48,289 nucleotides of DNA from an uncultured Campylobacter sp. (GCF_938017615.1 NZ_CALIJA010000103.1:1-48289), one strand, 5' to 3'; positions 24,367 to 33,132 are shown, counted from the first letter of the stretch. Translations and numbers: made by a program. The notes: a model not told the origin generated them from the letters alone.

Positions 24367-24927
24367 ATGTCAGAAGTTAAAAGAATTACCGCACCTTTCG
24401 ATAAAAGCGTAGTAAAAAGCCTAAAGGCGGGCGATAACGTCCTAATCAGTGGCACCATCATCGCAGCTCGCGATGCCGCGCACAAGGCTCTAACCGAAAC
24501 CCTCGCTCGCGGCGAGAAGCTACCCGTAAATTTAGCAGGCGAGACGATATATTATCTGGGACCGACCCCCGCCAAACCGGGTCAGGCTATCGGTGCTGCG
24601 GGACCTACGACTAGTGGACGAATGGACAAATACACTCCGACGATGATAAACGAAGTCGGCATCAACGGCATGATCGGCAAGGGCTACCGCTCCGACGCCG
24701 TCGTAGAGGCGATGAAAAAATCAGGCTGCGTCTATATGGTCGCTATCGGCGGAGCGGGCGCGCTAATCAGCCAAAGTATCAAAAAATATGAAGTATTGGC
24801 CTATCCCGAGCTCGGCCCCGAGGCGGTTGCGCGACTTACCGTAGAGGATTTTCCGGCTATCGTAGCGATCGACAGCGAGGGCAATAACTTCTACGAAGTC
24901 GGACAGGCGCCTTATAGAAAAATTTAA
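24367..24927 (+). CDS. fumB: Class I fumarate hydratase, beta subunit (TtdB-type)
   Basis: About 186 residues, with MSEVKRITAPF as the start. The longest frame begins at 24337 inside the alpha gene, but the ATG at 24367 has a perfect AAGGAGG in the 10-base gap. Beta-subunit features are GDNVLISGTIIAARDAAH, the glycine-rich GPTPAKPGQAIGAAGPTTSG with RMDKYTP, and YMVAIGGAGAL. This subunit forms part of the active site with the alpha chain. The symbol denotes the second subunit only and is not E. coli fumB. No gene follows for about 380 bases. Confidence 0.88.
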   Translation: MSEVKRITAPFDKSVVKSLKAGDNVLISGTIIAARDAAHKALTETLARGEKLPVNLAGETIYYLGPTPAKPGQAIGAAGPTTSGRMDKYTPTMINEVGINGMIGKGYRSDAVVEAMKKSGCVYMVAIGGAGALISQSIKKYEVLAYPELGPEAVARLTVEDFPAIVAIDSEGNNFYEVGQAPYRKI

Positions 24928-25306
24928 ATTTGCTAGCGGCGTCCGCGCGGCGCTTTTTGCGGCGCGAGCGTTCGTAAATTTATCGGCGTTCGCTCGGGCG
25001 CCCTAAATTTCGCAGCATAATCTGCGGCGTTTGTTTCGCGAAATTTTACGACTCGGCGCAGTGAAATTTTATAGCGAAATTTAAACGCGTTCGTAAAATT
25101 TTATCTCCATTTGCGGCATGGAATTTTTAGAATTTCGCGCCGCTTAAATTCCTACAAAAATTCCGTCTTTGTTTCATTTAAACAATCCGCTGCTAAAATT
25201 TAACCGAAAATTTATCCAAGTCTAAATTTCAAAATTTTGGCGCCGTTCGTAAGCAAATTTAAAGCCCGCAGGCGTCATAATCCATCTTAAATTTAAAAGG
25301 GGCAAA
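24928..25306. other. Gene-free stretch rich in AAATTT words
   Basis: No gene seen. AAATTT, AAATTC and GAATTT words occur at high density. AAAAGGGG before 25307 serves the next gene. No clear terminator for the fumarase operon could be found. Confidence 0.5.
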
Positions 25307-26335
25307 ATGGGCGCGAGCGAGCTGGAGAAGATCAGACTGGGGCTTTTGTATAAGGCGAAAAGAAATACGATCTTAGCGGCGGCGTGCATGCTCGGCTACG
25401 GCGTGTTTTTGTTATACAAGCTACGCGACGGAGGAGAGATGACAGATTTGTTGCCTCTTATCGGATTATTCGCGGTTGTTCTTATAGTAGCCGTTTTGTG
25501 CGATGAAAGCTCCATAAAAGCTAAGATAATCTACGCTGCCTGCCTTTTTGCTATGAGCCTATTTCTAAACGATTTACAAAATCGCCCCACGATTTCCAAA
25601 TATATCTTACTCGCGATTATAATTTTAATCTTGGCTGCTTCCAGCTTATTCGTATTATTTAGAGTCTTCAAACGAGATTATTCGATAAAATTTCGGCGCG
25701 CTTTTAAAGAGCACTATCTAATGCCCTATTTTAAGGCGTTCGGCTATCGATACGATATTGGAGGCAGTATCGATCCCGCCAAACTCAAGCTCTCCGGGCT
25801 CTTTTTTCGACTAGACAGATATCTAGGCGGCAACGACAGGGTCTCGGGCGTTTATGACGGCGTGAAGTTCGCATTTTGCGACGTGAGCTTATTTAATAGA
25901 TTTTCGGAAAGCGAAATCCTCGGCACCTTTTTCTACGCGGAATTTAACAAACGCATAAGCGCCAAAACCCTGATTTTTCCCGCTCATGCCGGCGCGCCGA
26001 ACACCCGCGGGCTAAAAAAGATCGATATGGACGATGCGGAGTTTAACGCCGCCTTCGCCGTGTATTCCGCGGACGCGACGGGCGCGATGTATATTCTAAC
26101 GCCAGCCTTTATGCGCAGGCTCTTGCGCTTCGCAGACGCCGTAGCCGCGCCCGTCAGTCTTAGCTTCGCAGATAGCAAAATTTACATTTTCGTAAATACG
26201 GGGCGCGACAATTTCGAGCCGGACATCGACGAAAGCGTGCTGCGCCGCGACCCTGCCGCGCAGCTCAAGCGCGAGCTTTCGCACTTTTTAGCGATCGTAA
26301 AAAACCTAAAACTAAACGAAAAAATTTGGAGCTAG
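25307..26335 (+). CDS. DUF3137-family membrane protein
   Basis: A 342-residue protein with four hydrophobic segments in the N-terminal third (about residues 20-37, 46-64, 70-85 and 96-118) and a soluble C-terminal domain. That domain matches the DUF3137 pattern: RRAFKEHYLMPYFKAFGY, then DRVSGVYDGVKFAFCDVSLF, then a strand resembling FAEFNK. The function of the family is unknown. AAAAGGGG precedes the ATG. It is alone on the plus strand and is followed by the densest RAATTY-word region of the window. Its AAATTT density is low, like other conserved genes here. Confidence 0.8.
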   Translation: MGASELEKIRLGLLYKAKRNTILAAACMLGYGVFLLYKLRDGGEMTDLLPLIGLFAVVLIVAVLCDESSIKAKIIYAACLFAMSLFLNDLQNRPTISKYILLAIIILILAASSLFVLFRVFKRDYSIKFRRAFKEHYLMPYFKAFGYRYDIGGSIDPAKLKLSGLFFRLDRYLGGNDRVSGVYDGVKFAFCDVSLFNRFSESEILGTFFYAEFNKRISAKTLIFPAHAGAPNTRGLKKIDMDDAEFNAAFAVYSADATGAMYILTPAFMRRLLRFADAVAAPVSLSFADSKIYIFVNTGRDNFEPDIDESVLRRDPAAQLKRELSHFLAIVKNLKLNEKIWS

Positions 26336-26400
26336 CAGGCGGCTCGCCGCAGCTTTGCGTGTCACAGCCTCGCGCACTATAGCTTCACACGCCGTGCTGC

Positions 26401-26720
26401 GACCTCACGCGCCGTAAAATTTGAAATTTTAAAATTCTGCTTTTGAATTTCATGAATTTCGCGCTTTGGAATTTCATGCACCCTAAAATCCCGCGCGTTT
26501 TGAAATTTAAAATTTTAATCCACGCTACGGAATTCCGCACCGCAAAATTTAAAATTCTGAAATTAAAATTCCGCGCCTTGAAATTCTACGCTTTTAAATT
26601 TGCAGCCCAAAAGCCTTAAAATTTAAAATCCAAATCCGCTCGCTGCAGAATTCTGCGAAATTCCGAAATTTGAAATTCCTTGAAGTTGCAAAATTTCGTG
26701 AGGCTGCCGTTTGAAATTCG
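26401..26720. repeat. Dense array of RAATTY words (AAATTT, AAATTC, GAATTT, GAATTC)
   Basis: By hand count about 21 RAATTY hexamers fall in these 320 bases, one per 15 bases; random DNA of even composition would give fewer than one. They are embedded in varied sequence, not in a fixed repeat unit. No coding potential is visible in 26336-26724. In C. jejuni RAATTY is the motif methylated by CtsM that marks self DNA for transformation. A functional link here is a hypothesis. Confidence 0.75.
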
Positions 26721-26724
26721 CCTT

Positions 26725-28190
26725 TCAAAGCATAAGGCTAAGCAGCAGCAAAAATCCGATGAAGCTTAGGGCGTTGCCGAAGGAGCCGCCGATGTGATCG
26801 CCGAGCTGCGTCAGCACGAGCGCGCCGCCTAGACGCAGACCTATTTGTAGCGCCACGCTCGCGATAAAATCTATCACGCGCCGAAGTCCGCTGCGCGTAT
26901 CGCCGAGCTTCATGCCGCGGCTTTGATTCCAAAGCCCGCTTACGCGGTAGTCTTTGTAGCGGGCGCGGAGAATATCGCCGTTTTGCAGCTCGAAGCTCTG
27001 CGAGGCGTCCTTCGCCTTGACGGATGCCGCGGTTTTGGCGGAGCGGGCGGAATTTATAGAATTTGCTGCGTTAGCGGAATCCACAGAGCTTGTGGAATTT
27101 GCTGATTTTGCAAAATTCTTGATGCTCGCAGAATTTGTGGAATTTTCTGCGTCTAAATTCTTAAATTTCATGCAATTTTCGCCGTCCGCAAGCTCCACTA
27201 AATTTTGATCCGCACGTAGCGCACCGGAGACGATACGCCGCTTGTTGTCGCCCGATAAATATAGCCCGTCCAACGCGAAGCCATAGTAATAAACGTCGCC
27301 GCTTTGCAGCACGCGCACGCCGCTAGCATAGCCCTCCGCTTCGCCGCTTCGCTTGGGCTCTTTGGAGTGCGGAAGCGCTGCGAATATGCGTCCAAACTTT
27401 GCGGCGCGCCAGTCTCTTCGCATAAACCTAAGCTGCAATACGCAAAAGGCGCGAGGATGAGCAGGGCTAGCAGTCCGGCAGGAGCCCTTGCATCAAAGAT
27501 AAAGATTATGCAGTAGATGCTCATCGCGGTCAGCGCTACGCCGAAGGCTGCAAATATTGCGGCGAGCGCCGTGCTACCAGCGTCCTTCCAGCGCTGCGCG
27601 CCTAGGCTTAGATTAACGAAATCTAGTGGAAGGGCGGAAGCAATGGAGTTTACCGAAGCGCCGTCACGGCTCTCGCGAGTAGAATTTAAAGAGGCGGAGC
27701 CGCTTAAATCTTTGCGGATAAAACCTAAAGCGGCGGAGTTTATGCCGCTGCGATCTTTGTCCGATAAATCAGATGCTGTAGAATTTTGACGTACACTTGC
27801 CGCGGTATCACTATGTGTGTCGCAGTCTAAATTTGCGGCGGTGGAATTTCCGCTACTTGAAACTTCGCAGCTAGGGCGCTCTGCGGAATTATCGCCGCTT
27901 AAATCGGCGTGGCTTAAATCCTCGCGGCAGGAATTTAAGCCCCTCGAAGCCTCACTGCCGAAATTTAAGCCCAAAGCTTCATCTTCATAGATTACCGCCA
28001 GCTCGTCGCCCTCGCGTATCGGCAGATAAAGCCCGTCGCGCCTTAAGTCCAAATTTCCCGCAAAGCGCAAGCGCTCCAGCGTAAAGCTAAATTTCGCTAT
28101 GTCTGCAGCTGCAGGCTCAAGCTTCAAATCCCTAGCCGTGCCGCGAGCAAGCTTGATCTGCCGCGGCGAAAGAAATTTAGCAAAGCCCAT
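26725..28190 (-). pseudogene. Frameshifted membrane protein gene with Asn/Ser-rich inserts
   Basis: Two overlapping frames appear to be one broken gene. The first (27198-28190) starts MGFAKFLSPRQIKL, has a soluble N-terminal domain of about 95 residues, a low-complexity stretch of about 100 residues rich in Ser, Asn, Asp and Ala, and two membrane helices ending LILAPFAYCS. After that this frame becomes implausible. The sense continues in the -1 frame (26725 to about 27438): RFMRRDWRAAKFGRIF, a strand-rich region, a second insert made of Asn-Ser-Ala words (residues about 98-145) and a C-terminal membrane region. The frameshift lies near 27400-27450. Both inserts consist largely of AAATTC/AAATTT words read as Asn-Ser. 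It sits 34 bases upstream of terC. Two separate proteins are the less likely alternative. No family recognised. Confidence 0.65.
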
Positions 28191-28224
28191 GCGTGCCTTT
28201 CAGATCTCGCAAAATTTCGCCCCT

Positions 28225-28944
28225 CTATTTCGCGGCGGATTTTTTGCGGATCTGGATATTGATGAGCTCCACCAGCAGCGAAAACGCCATCGAGAAGTAG
28301 ATGTAGCCCTTAGGTATGTGAAAGCCCAGCCCGTCGGCGATCAGCGAGACGCCCACTAGGATCAAAAACGCAAGCGCTAAAATTTTGATCGTCGGGTTTG
28401 CGTCCACGAAGCGCGCGATCGCGCCGCTAGCGAGCATCATCACGCCCACGGCGATGATCACTGCGAGGATCATCACGGGCAGGTGCTGCGCCATGCCCAC
28501 GGCGGTGATGACGCTGTCGAGCGAAAAGATGATGTCCAAAACGGCGATCTGCACGAGCGTGCCGCCGAAGCTCGCCTTGCCGCCGCTAGCACTATGCTCG
28601 TGTGACTCGCCGGTGGCGCTGGAGTGGATCTCGAGCGTGGATTTGACGAGTAGAAACAATCCGCCGCCGATCAGCACGAGATCGCGCCCGCTAAAATCGC
28701 GCGCAAGCACGCTAAATAGCGGCTTGGTAAGCCCCATGATCCAGCTTAGGCTAAGAAGCAGCAGTATGCGCGTGAACATCGCAAGCGCGAGCCCCATTAT
28801 ACGGGCACGCCCGCGCTGCGCCTCGGGCAGGCGGCCGCACAAAATCGCGATAAAGATGATATTGTCGATGCCAAGCACGATCTCAAGCCCCGTGAGCGTC
28901 GCCAGGCTGATCCATGCCTCGGGTGAGGCGATCCATTCAAACAT
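28225..28944 (-). CDS. TerC-family membrane protein
   Basis: A 239-residue protein with seven predicted membrane helices and the TerC signature features. These are LEIVLGIDNIIFIAILCGRL near residue 20, with acidic residues inside a helix, and the repeat of that motif in VLDIIFSLDSVITAVGM near 137. TerC proteins are linked to metal-ion export (Mn/Ca) and tellurite resistance, and may help metallate secreted proteins. A His-containing loop (SATGESHEHSASGGK) between the halves could bind metal. The frameshifted gene follows in the same direction after 34 bases. The start at 28944 is preceded by AAAGGAAA. Confidence 0.92.
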   Translation of the reverse strand: MFEWIASPEAWISLATLTGLEIVLGIDNIIFIAILCGRLPEAQRGRARIMGLALAMFTRILLLLSLSWIMGLTKPLFSVLARDFSGRDLVLIGGGLFLLVKSTLEIHSSATGESHEHSASGGKASFGGTLVQIAVLDIIFSLDSVITAVGMAQHLPVMILAVIIAVGVMMLASGAIARFVDANPTIKILALAFLILVGVSLIADGLGFHIPKGYIYFSMAFSLLVELINIQIRKKSAAK

Positions 28945-29346
28945 CGGTTTCCTTTGGGTGAAATTTAAGCCGTGATGATAGCGAAAGTTTGGTTAAAATT
29001 TCTAAATTTTACCGCCTTTGCGCGCGAAACAGCGCGTGGAATTCCGCGTTTGATTTCGCACTAAATTTAAAGTCTCGAATTTTAAAATTTTGAGTTTTGA
29101 TACGGCGCAAATATGGGCTAAATTTAGCATAGATCGGAATTTTAATTTGTTTAGTGCGGCGTAGCGCGCGTTCATATTCATGCTGCACAAAATTTCACTT
29201 TCTAAACTGCTGCGGAGTGAATGCGCGGATAAATTTACGAGCTAAATTTTAAATTTACGGCGCGGGTTTGCTTTAATCAAAATTTTTACTTCTTTAGTCG
29301 CAATAAGCGCACTCGCTTTGAAATACGCCCTACTATCCTATTTCCG
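28945..29346. other. Gene-free stretch
   Basis: No gene seen; an open frame at 29002-29190 (minus) has no ribosome binding site and a random-looking composition. AAATTT words are frequent. The base composition becomes more AT-rich towards 29300, leading into the ClbS-like gene. Confidence 0.5.
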
Positions 29347-29889
29347 CTATTTTGTCTTGCAATTTTTCTGATGGACCTTAAGCTTTTTCATCGCCCAGTC
29401 ATAATGGCTCGAAGCGGCGCTTACGAAGTATGATCCAAGCGTGCTGCCCCCGACCCATTTATATACATCTTTTGAAAACAGCTCTTCGTTTGTAAATGTT
29501 TCGGCTAACTCTAAAATATCTTTATGCGATTTATGAAGCATCTTAGTCGCTTCTTCAAGTGAGGTTTTTTGGTGCTTCTTCCAAAGTTCCAAATTCATAT
29601 CTCCATAAGTTTTCCAGTTATACGGTTCGGGCAAAAACGGTTTTTCTTCTCCCTTTCGATTGGAATTTACCCAATTCAAAACAAGCCTATGCCATTCGTA
29701 GAGGTGGATTAAAATATCTTTCAAATTTTTATCTCTTCTCCAATGAGCCTCCTTTTTCTTCTCGTCCTTTGAGAAATCAAACGGCGTATTTAGCTCCTCC
29801 TCGCTCATCTTCGAAATGAGTAAATTTAACTTCTCATAGTTTTGCTCGGCGGCAGTCATTAAATCATTTTTTGTAGTCGGTCTTGGCAT
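29347..29889 (-). CDS. ClbS/DfsB-family protein (DUF1706)
   Basis: A 180-residue soluble helical protein of the ClbS/DfsB family (DinB-like four-helix bundle). Typical features are the start MPRPTTKNDLMTAAEQNYEKL, KNLKDILIHLYEWHRLVLNW with its His, and YKWVGGSTLGSYFVSAASSHYDWA. ClbS protects colibactin producers by opening the toxin's cyclopropane; most relatives have unknown roles, perhaps in stress or toxin detoxification. AGGAG precedes the start. The gene and about 190 bases upstream are clearly more AT-rich than their neighbours and have few GC-rich words. That suggests fairly recent acquisition by transfer. No mobile-element genes are visible next to it. Confidence 0.88.
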   Translation of the reverse strand: MPRPTTKNDLMTAAEQNYEKLNLLISKMSEEELNTPFDFSKDEKKKEAHWRRDKNLKDILIHLYEWHRLVLNWVNSNRKGEEKPFLPEPYNWKTYGDMNLELWKKHQKTSLEEATKMLHKSHKDILELAETFTNEELFSKDVYKWVGGSTLGSYFVSAASSHYDWAMKKLKVHQKNCKTK

Positions 29890-30223
29890 AGCATTTTACT
29901 CCTTTCATTTTTTTAGGTGTTGGAAAAACTCTATCTTCATTTGCGCTTCCACAAAATTCATTATTCTCTGCCATAAGCATAGCACAACATAGACAATATT
30001 TAAGATAATCCCCCTCCAAGATATTTGACGCCATTTATCAAGCAAACTTAACTTTTAGACGCGGATTTCTAAATTCTTTTCAGTAAATAAATTCAGCGAC
30101 TGGCGGCGCAATGCGGATGAGTTAAATTCTGTGCCGAATGCACGCAGAGGGTGCGAGGTCGAAATTTAAGCGAGTGAGCGCGTCCTAAACAGCGCGAAAC
30201 AAATCGCAGCAAAAGAAATTTCA
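29890..30223. other. Gene-free, partly AT-rich stretch
   Basis: 29900-30080 shares the low GC of the ClbS-like gene and presumably contains its promoter. From about 30085 the sequence returns to the genome's usual composition. No gene, integrase remnant or clear direct repeat seen. Confidence 0.5.
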
Positions 30224-30787
30224 TTAATCAAACAGCGAGGGTTGCAGCGATTTGATCTTGTAGCTTGCGCGGTGAAAAGGCGTGAGCCCGTACCGCTCGA
30301 TCGCCGCGATGTGCGCGCGCGAGCCGTAGCCTTTGTTTTGCGCGAAGCCGTATTGCGGGTAGCGCTGCGCGAGCTCATTCATCGTGCGGTCGCGCGTGAC
30401 CTTAGCGAGGATACTCGCCGCGCTTACTTCGGCGATTTGCGCGTCGGCTTTTACGAGCGTCTGAAGCCCGCGTACGCCGAAGGTTGCGTTGCCGTCGTAG
30501 ATGATCTGTCCGCTAAAATCCGCAAAATACGCAAGAATCTGCTCAAGCGCCGATCTTAGACATGCGCTTAGTCCGATCTCATCGACCTGTGCGCTTGAAA
30601 TTTCGACGATTTTGTAGCGCGAGTTTTTGATAATCTGGGCGTAGAGCTCCTCGCGGTGCTTTTCGCTTAGTTTTTTACTATCGGCAAGTCCTGCGATCTC
30701 GCGCTGCAACACACAGCCCGCGACGCAAAGCGGACCCGCAAGACAGCCGCGCCCCGCCTCGTCAATGCCGCAAATTTGCCCGCTCAC
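30224..30787 (-). CDS. rnhB: Ribonuclease HII
   Basis: A 187-residue RNase HII, which removes RNA from RNA-DNA hybrids. The catalytic start motif GIDEAGRGCLAGPL is at residues 7-20, with Asp and Glu ligands. A further acidic residue lies in FSGQIIYDGNATFG, and the segment AEVSAASILAKVTRDRTM is characteristic, as is GSRAHIAAIERYGL. Length is normal. It overlaps the upstream RDD gene by four bases, so the two are coupled. Confidence 0.95.
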   Translation of the reverse strand: MSGQICGIDEAGRGCLAGPLCVAGCVLQREIAGLADSKKLSEKHREELYAQIIKNSRYKIVEISSAQVDEIGLSACLRSALEQILAYFADFSGQIIYDGNATFGVRGLQTLVKADAQIAEVSAASILAKVTRDRTMNELAQRYPQYGFAQNKGYGSRAHIAAIERYGLTPFHRASYKIKSLQPSLFD

Positions 30788-31209
30788 TGCGCGTCCTTTC
30801 GCACGACGGGTGCGGCCCCGCTTAGCAGGTCGTGTAAATTTAATCTATCTTTGCGAAAAAAGCAGATCAAAAGCCCGATGACGCTAAAGCCTGCAAATAC
30901 GAAGCACGCAAAGCGCGCTAAGGCTCTAAAGAAGCTTACTTTGCGCCCGCTGCGAACATCGATGAGGTAAAGCCCCGCCAGCTTGTAGCCTGGCGTCTGG
31001 GCGCTGCGGGCGTAAAATGCCGCGCAAATCGCGCCGTAAGCAAGCCAGATAAGCGCGATCGCAACTTGGTTGCGCCACAGGGCTTCTTTCGAGCCCAAGA
31101 CGAGATATGTAACGCCGTAAAATAGAGGCATCGCGATGATGAAAAGATCGACGATGAAGGCCTTTACGCGCAGAAAAATCGGTGAAATTTTAGCTTTTTG
31201 TTTTGCCAT
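30784..31209 (-). CDS. RDD-family membrane protein
   Basis: A 141-residue protein with three membrane helices and RDD-domain features: RVKAFIVDLFIIAMPLFYG at the start (Arg and Asp in helix 1) and TPGYKLAGLYLIDVRSGRK in the middle. The helix RALARFACFVFAGFSVIGLL ends it. RDD proteins are proposed transporters or regulators; the substrate is unknown. It overlaps rnhB by four bases. It lies about 96 bases downstream of pyrE on the same strand. Confidence 0.9.
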   Translation of the reverse strand: MAKQKAKISPIFLRVKAFIVDLFIIAMPLFYGVTYLVLGSKEALWRNQVAIALIWLAYGAICAAFYARSAQTPGYKLAGLYLIDVRSGRKVSFFRALARFACFVFAGFSVIGLLICFFRKDRLNLHDLLSGAAPVVRKDAQ

Positions 31210-31305
31210 TTTGATCCGTTTTGGATTAAATTTTAAAATTCCGGCGCGGTAAAGCCGAAGGGTAAAATTTAATCTCGTTGCGGTTTGTTAGCAGCAAATC
31301 GGCGC

Positions 31306-31917
31306 CTAGTTTCCGCGACTACCAGGCTTGATCGCCTTGCTTCCGGTAGCACAAAGCGGGCAGGTCGCGGGCTCGTAAATTTCAAACTCGAAATTGCCTA
31401 GCGCAAAAAACGGCTTATCCGCGGGCAGCTTGGCGCCAGCCTTAGCGACGCTGCCCGCTAAATTTGCGACCTTGCAAAATCCGCGATTGGCAAGCGCGGC
31501 AAAGCCCACGACCTCGCCGCCGAGGTTTTCGATGAGCCTGGCGCTCTCAAGAGCCGAGCCGCCCGTCGTGATGATGTCCTCGCAGATGATAAATCTCTCG
31601 CCCTTATGCACTTCAAAGCCGCGGCGCAGGCTCATTACGCGATCTACGCGCTCGGTAAAGATAAAGCGTTTTTTTGCCGCGCGAGCTAGCTCGTAGCCCG
31701 CTAAAATTCCGCCCAGCGCGGGCGAGCAGACGCTGTCAAACTCCACGCCCGCTTTTTCGATGATCGCGGCGAGTTCGTCTGCGAGCCGTCCCGCGAGCCG
31801 CGGATCCTCAAGTACTTTGGCACTTTGCAGATAGAATTCCGAATGGTTGCCGCTTGAAAGTAGAAAATGCCCTCGCAAATATGCGCCGCAGTCGCGATAG
31901 ATTTTTTCTATATTCAC
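31306..31917 (-). CDS. pyrE: Orotate phosphoribosyltransferase
   Basis: A 203-residue enzyme converting orotate and PRPP to OMP in pyrimidine synthesis. The PRPP loop is RFIICEDIITTGGSALESARL (Asp-Asp equivalent and TTGGS). The N-terminal region FLLSSGNHSEFYLQ and the segment CSPALGGILAGYELARA are typical. The start is a GTG at 31917, five bases after the frr stop. The last 20 residues carry CPLC, an extension also found in some relatives. It shares an operon with frr. Confidence 0.95.
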   Translation of the reverse strand: MNIEKIYRDCGAYLRGHFLLSSGNHSEFYLQSAKVLEDPRLAGRLADELAAIIEKAGVEFDSVCSPALGGILAGYELARAAKKRFIFTERVDRVMSLRRGFEVHKGERFIICEDIITTGGSALESARLIENLGGEVVGFAALANRGFCKVANLAGSVAKAGAKLPADKPFFALGNFEFEIYEPATCPLCATGSKAIKPGSRGN

Positions 31918-31920
31918 AGC

Positions 31921-32478
31921 TCAAACCTTCAAAAGCTCGGCTTCTTTGGCCTTAACTGCGTCGTCGATCTTGGCGGAGTAAGAGTCGGTGATCTTTTGCA
32001 CCTCGTCGTAGCCCTTTTTGGCGTCGTCTTCGGAGATCGCTTTGTCTTTTTCGAGCTTTTTGATCTCGTCGTTAGCGTCTTTACGGACGTTGCGAATGCC
32101 GATTTTGGCCTTCTCGCCCATTGCTTTTGCTTTTTTAGCGTTTTCTTGGCGTTGCTCGATCGTCATCGGCGGGAAAAATAGTTTTACGCTCTCGCCGTCG
32201 TTAGTAGGGTTTACGCCGATATTCGCCGCTGCGATCGCGCTTTCGATCGCCTTTAGCATCGGTTTCTCCCACGGCGTGATCGAAATCGTTACCGCATCGG
32301 TCGAAAGGACGGTCGCGACTTGATTCAGCGGAGTTTGCGAGCCGTAATAATCCACGAAAATATGATCCAGGATCGCCACGCTCACCTTGCCGGTGCGTAG
32401 CGTCGTAAAGTCCTTTTTCAAAGCCTCGATAGCTCGATCGCCGTTTGCTCTTTGCTCTTTGTAGATAGCTTCTAGCAT
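31921..32478 (-). CDS. frr: Ribosome recycling factor
   Basis: A 185-residue ribosome recycling factor that releases ribosomes after termination, together with EF-G. Typical segments are ALKKDFTTLRTGKVSVAILD, FVDYYGSQTPLNQVATV and DAVTISITPWEKPML, with GVNPTNDGESVKLFFPPMT and the helical RRF tail. Length and ends are normal. pyrE follows five bases later. A TATAAT lies 28 bases upstream. Confidence 0.97.
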   Translation of the reverse strand: MLEAIYKEQRANGDRAIEALKKDFTTLRTGKVSVAILDHIFVDYYGSQTPLNQVATVLSTDAVTISITPWEKPMLKAIESAIAAANIGVNPTNDGESVKLFFPPMTIEQRQENAKKAKAMGEKAKIGIRNVRKDANDEIKKLEKDKAISEDDAKKGYDEVQKITDSYSAKIDDAVKAKEAELLKV

Positions 32479-32505
32479 TCAAATCCTTTAAATAAAATTT
32501 GCGGA

Positions 32506-32511
32506 ATTATA
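32506..32511 (-). promoter_or_regulatory. Candidate -10 box for frr-pyrE
   Basis: TATAAT on the minus strand within GCTATAATTCC, about 28 bases before the frr start and downstream of the secG stop. No -35 is evident. Confidence 0.5.
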
Positions 32512-32579
32512 GCGTTAAAAAAATAAGAATAGCATTTAAAAGCGCGGATTTTGCGCTTTTAAATTTTAAAATTTAGAGT

Positions 32580-33101
32580 TTATTTGGTTGTGTTTTGATC
32601 TGCGGAAGCAGCGCTAGCATTGGTATCACTTGATGCTTGCGACCGAGCAGGCGCGCTAGCTGCGGCTGTATCGGTAGCAGGAGTTGCGGGTGCTTCGATC
32701 TTCGGAGCTGTTGAATTTACCTCGCTGCTATTTACAGGATTTGCTTCGGTGCTTGCCGGAGCGAAATTAGGCTTTGCGCCTGAAGCTGGGATGGATGGCA
32801 CGCCAGGGACAGCGTTTGGCACGGATTTAGTAGCATTTGCTTCAATCTTTACGCGATCTACGACAGAAGATTTAGCATCTTGCTGATAGAAATACGCAAG
32901 CACGAGTGTATTTATCACAAATAGAATTCCCATCGCGGCGGTAAATTTAGCCAAAAATCCCGCTGGACCCTTCGCACCAAATAAGCTTTCGTTGCTTCCG
33001 CTGTATGCGCCAAGTCCGATAGAAGAGCTCTTTTGCAGCAGGACGGAGATCGTAATTATCACGGCAAAAACGACTTGTAAAACCAAAAATAACGTAGTCA
33101 C
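32580..33101 (-). CDS. secG: SecG, preprotein translocase subunit, with a long low-complexity tail
   Basis: A 173-residue SecG of the SecYEG channel. The conserved part is residues 1-75: a first helix (LFLVLQVVFAVIITISVLLQ), the motif QKSSSIGLGAYSGSNESLFG and a second helix (FTAAMGILFVINTLVLAYFY). Typical SecG proteins are about 75-125 residues. Here about 95 residues follow that are almost entirely Ala, Ser, Thr, Pro and Asn, with several Asn-Ser pairs, and probably disordered. It is transcribed with its own promoter, upstream of frr and pyrE. Confidence 0.93.
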   Translation of the reverse strand: MTTLFLVLQVVFAVIITISVLLQKSSSIGLGAYSGSNESLFGAKGPAGFLAKFTAAMGILFVINTLVLAYFYQQDAKSSVVDRVKIEANATKSVPNAVPGVPSIPASGAKPNFAPASTEANPVNSSEVNSTAPKIEAPATPATDTAAASAPARSQASSDTNASAASADQNTTK

Positions 33102-33132
33102 TATAAAACCTTTTGAAAAAATTGAATTCGCG

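Noticed and set aside
27395..27450. Programmed -1 frameshift site
   Set aside because: No X-XXY-YYZ slippery heptamer in the correct phase and no obvious stimulatory structure; mutation is simpler.
29002..29190. 62-residue frame on the minus strand upstream of terC
   Set aside because: No ribosome binding site, many AAATTT-derived codons and no protein-like pattern.
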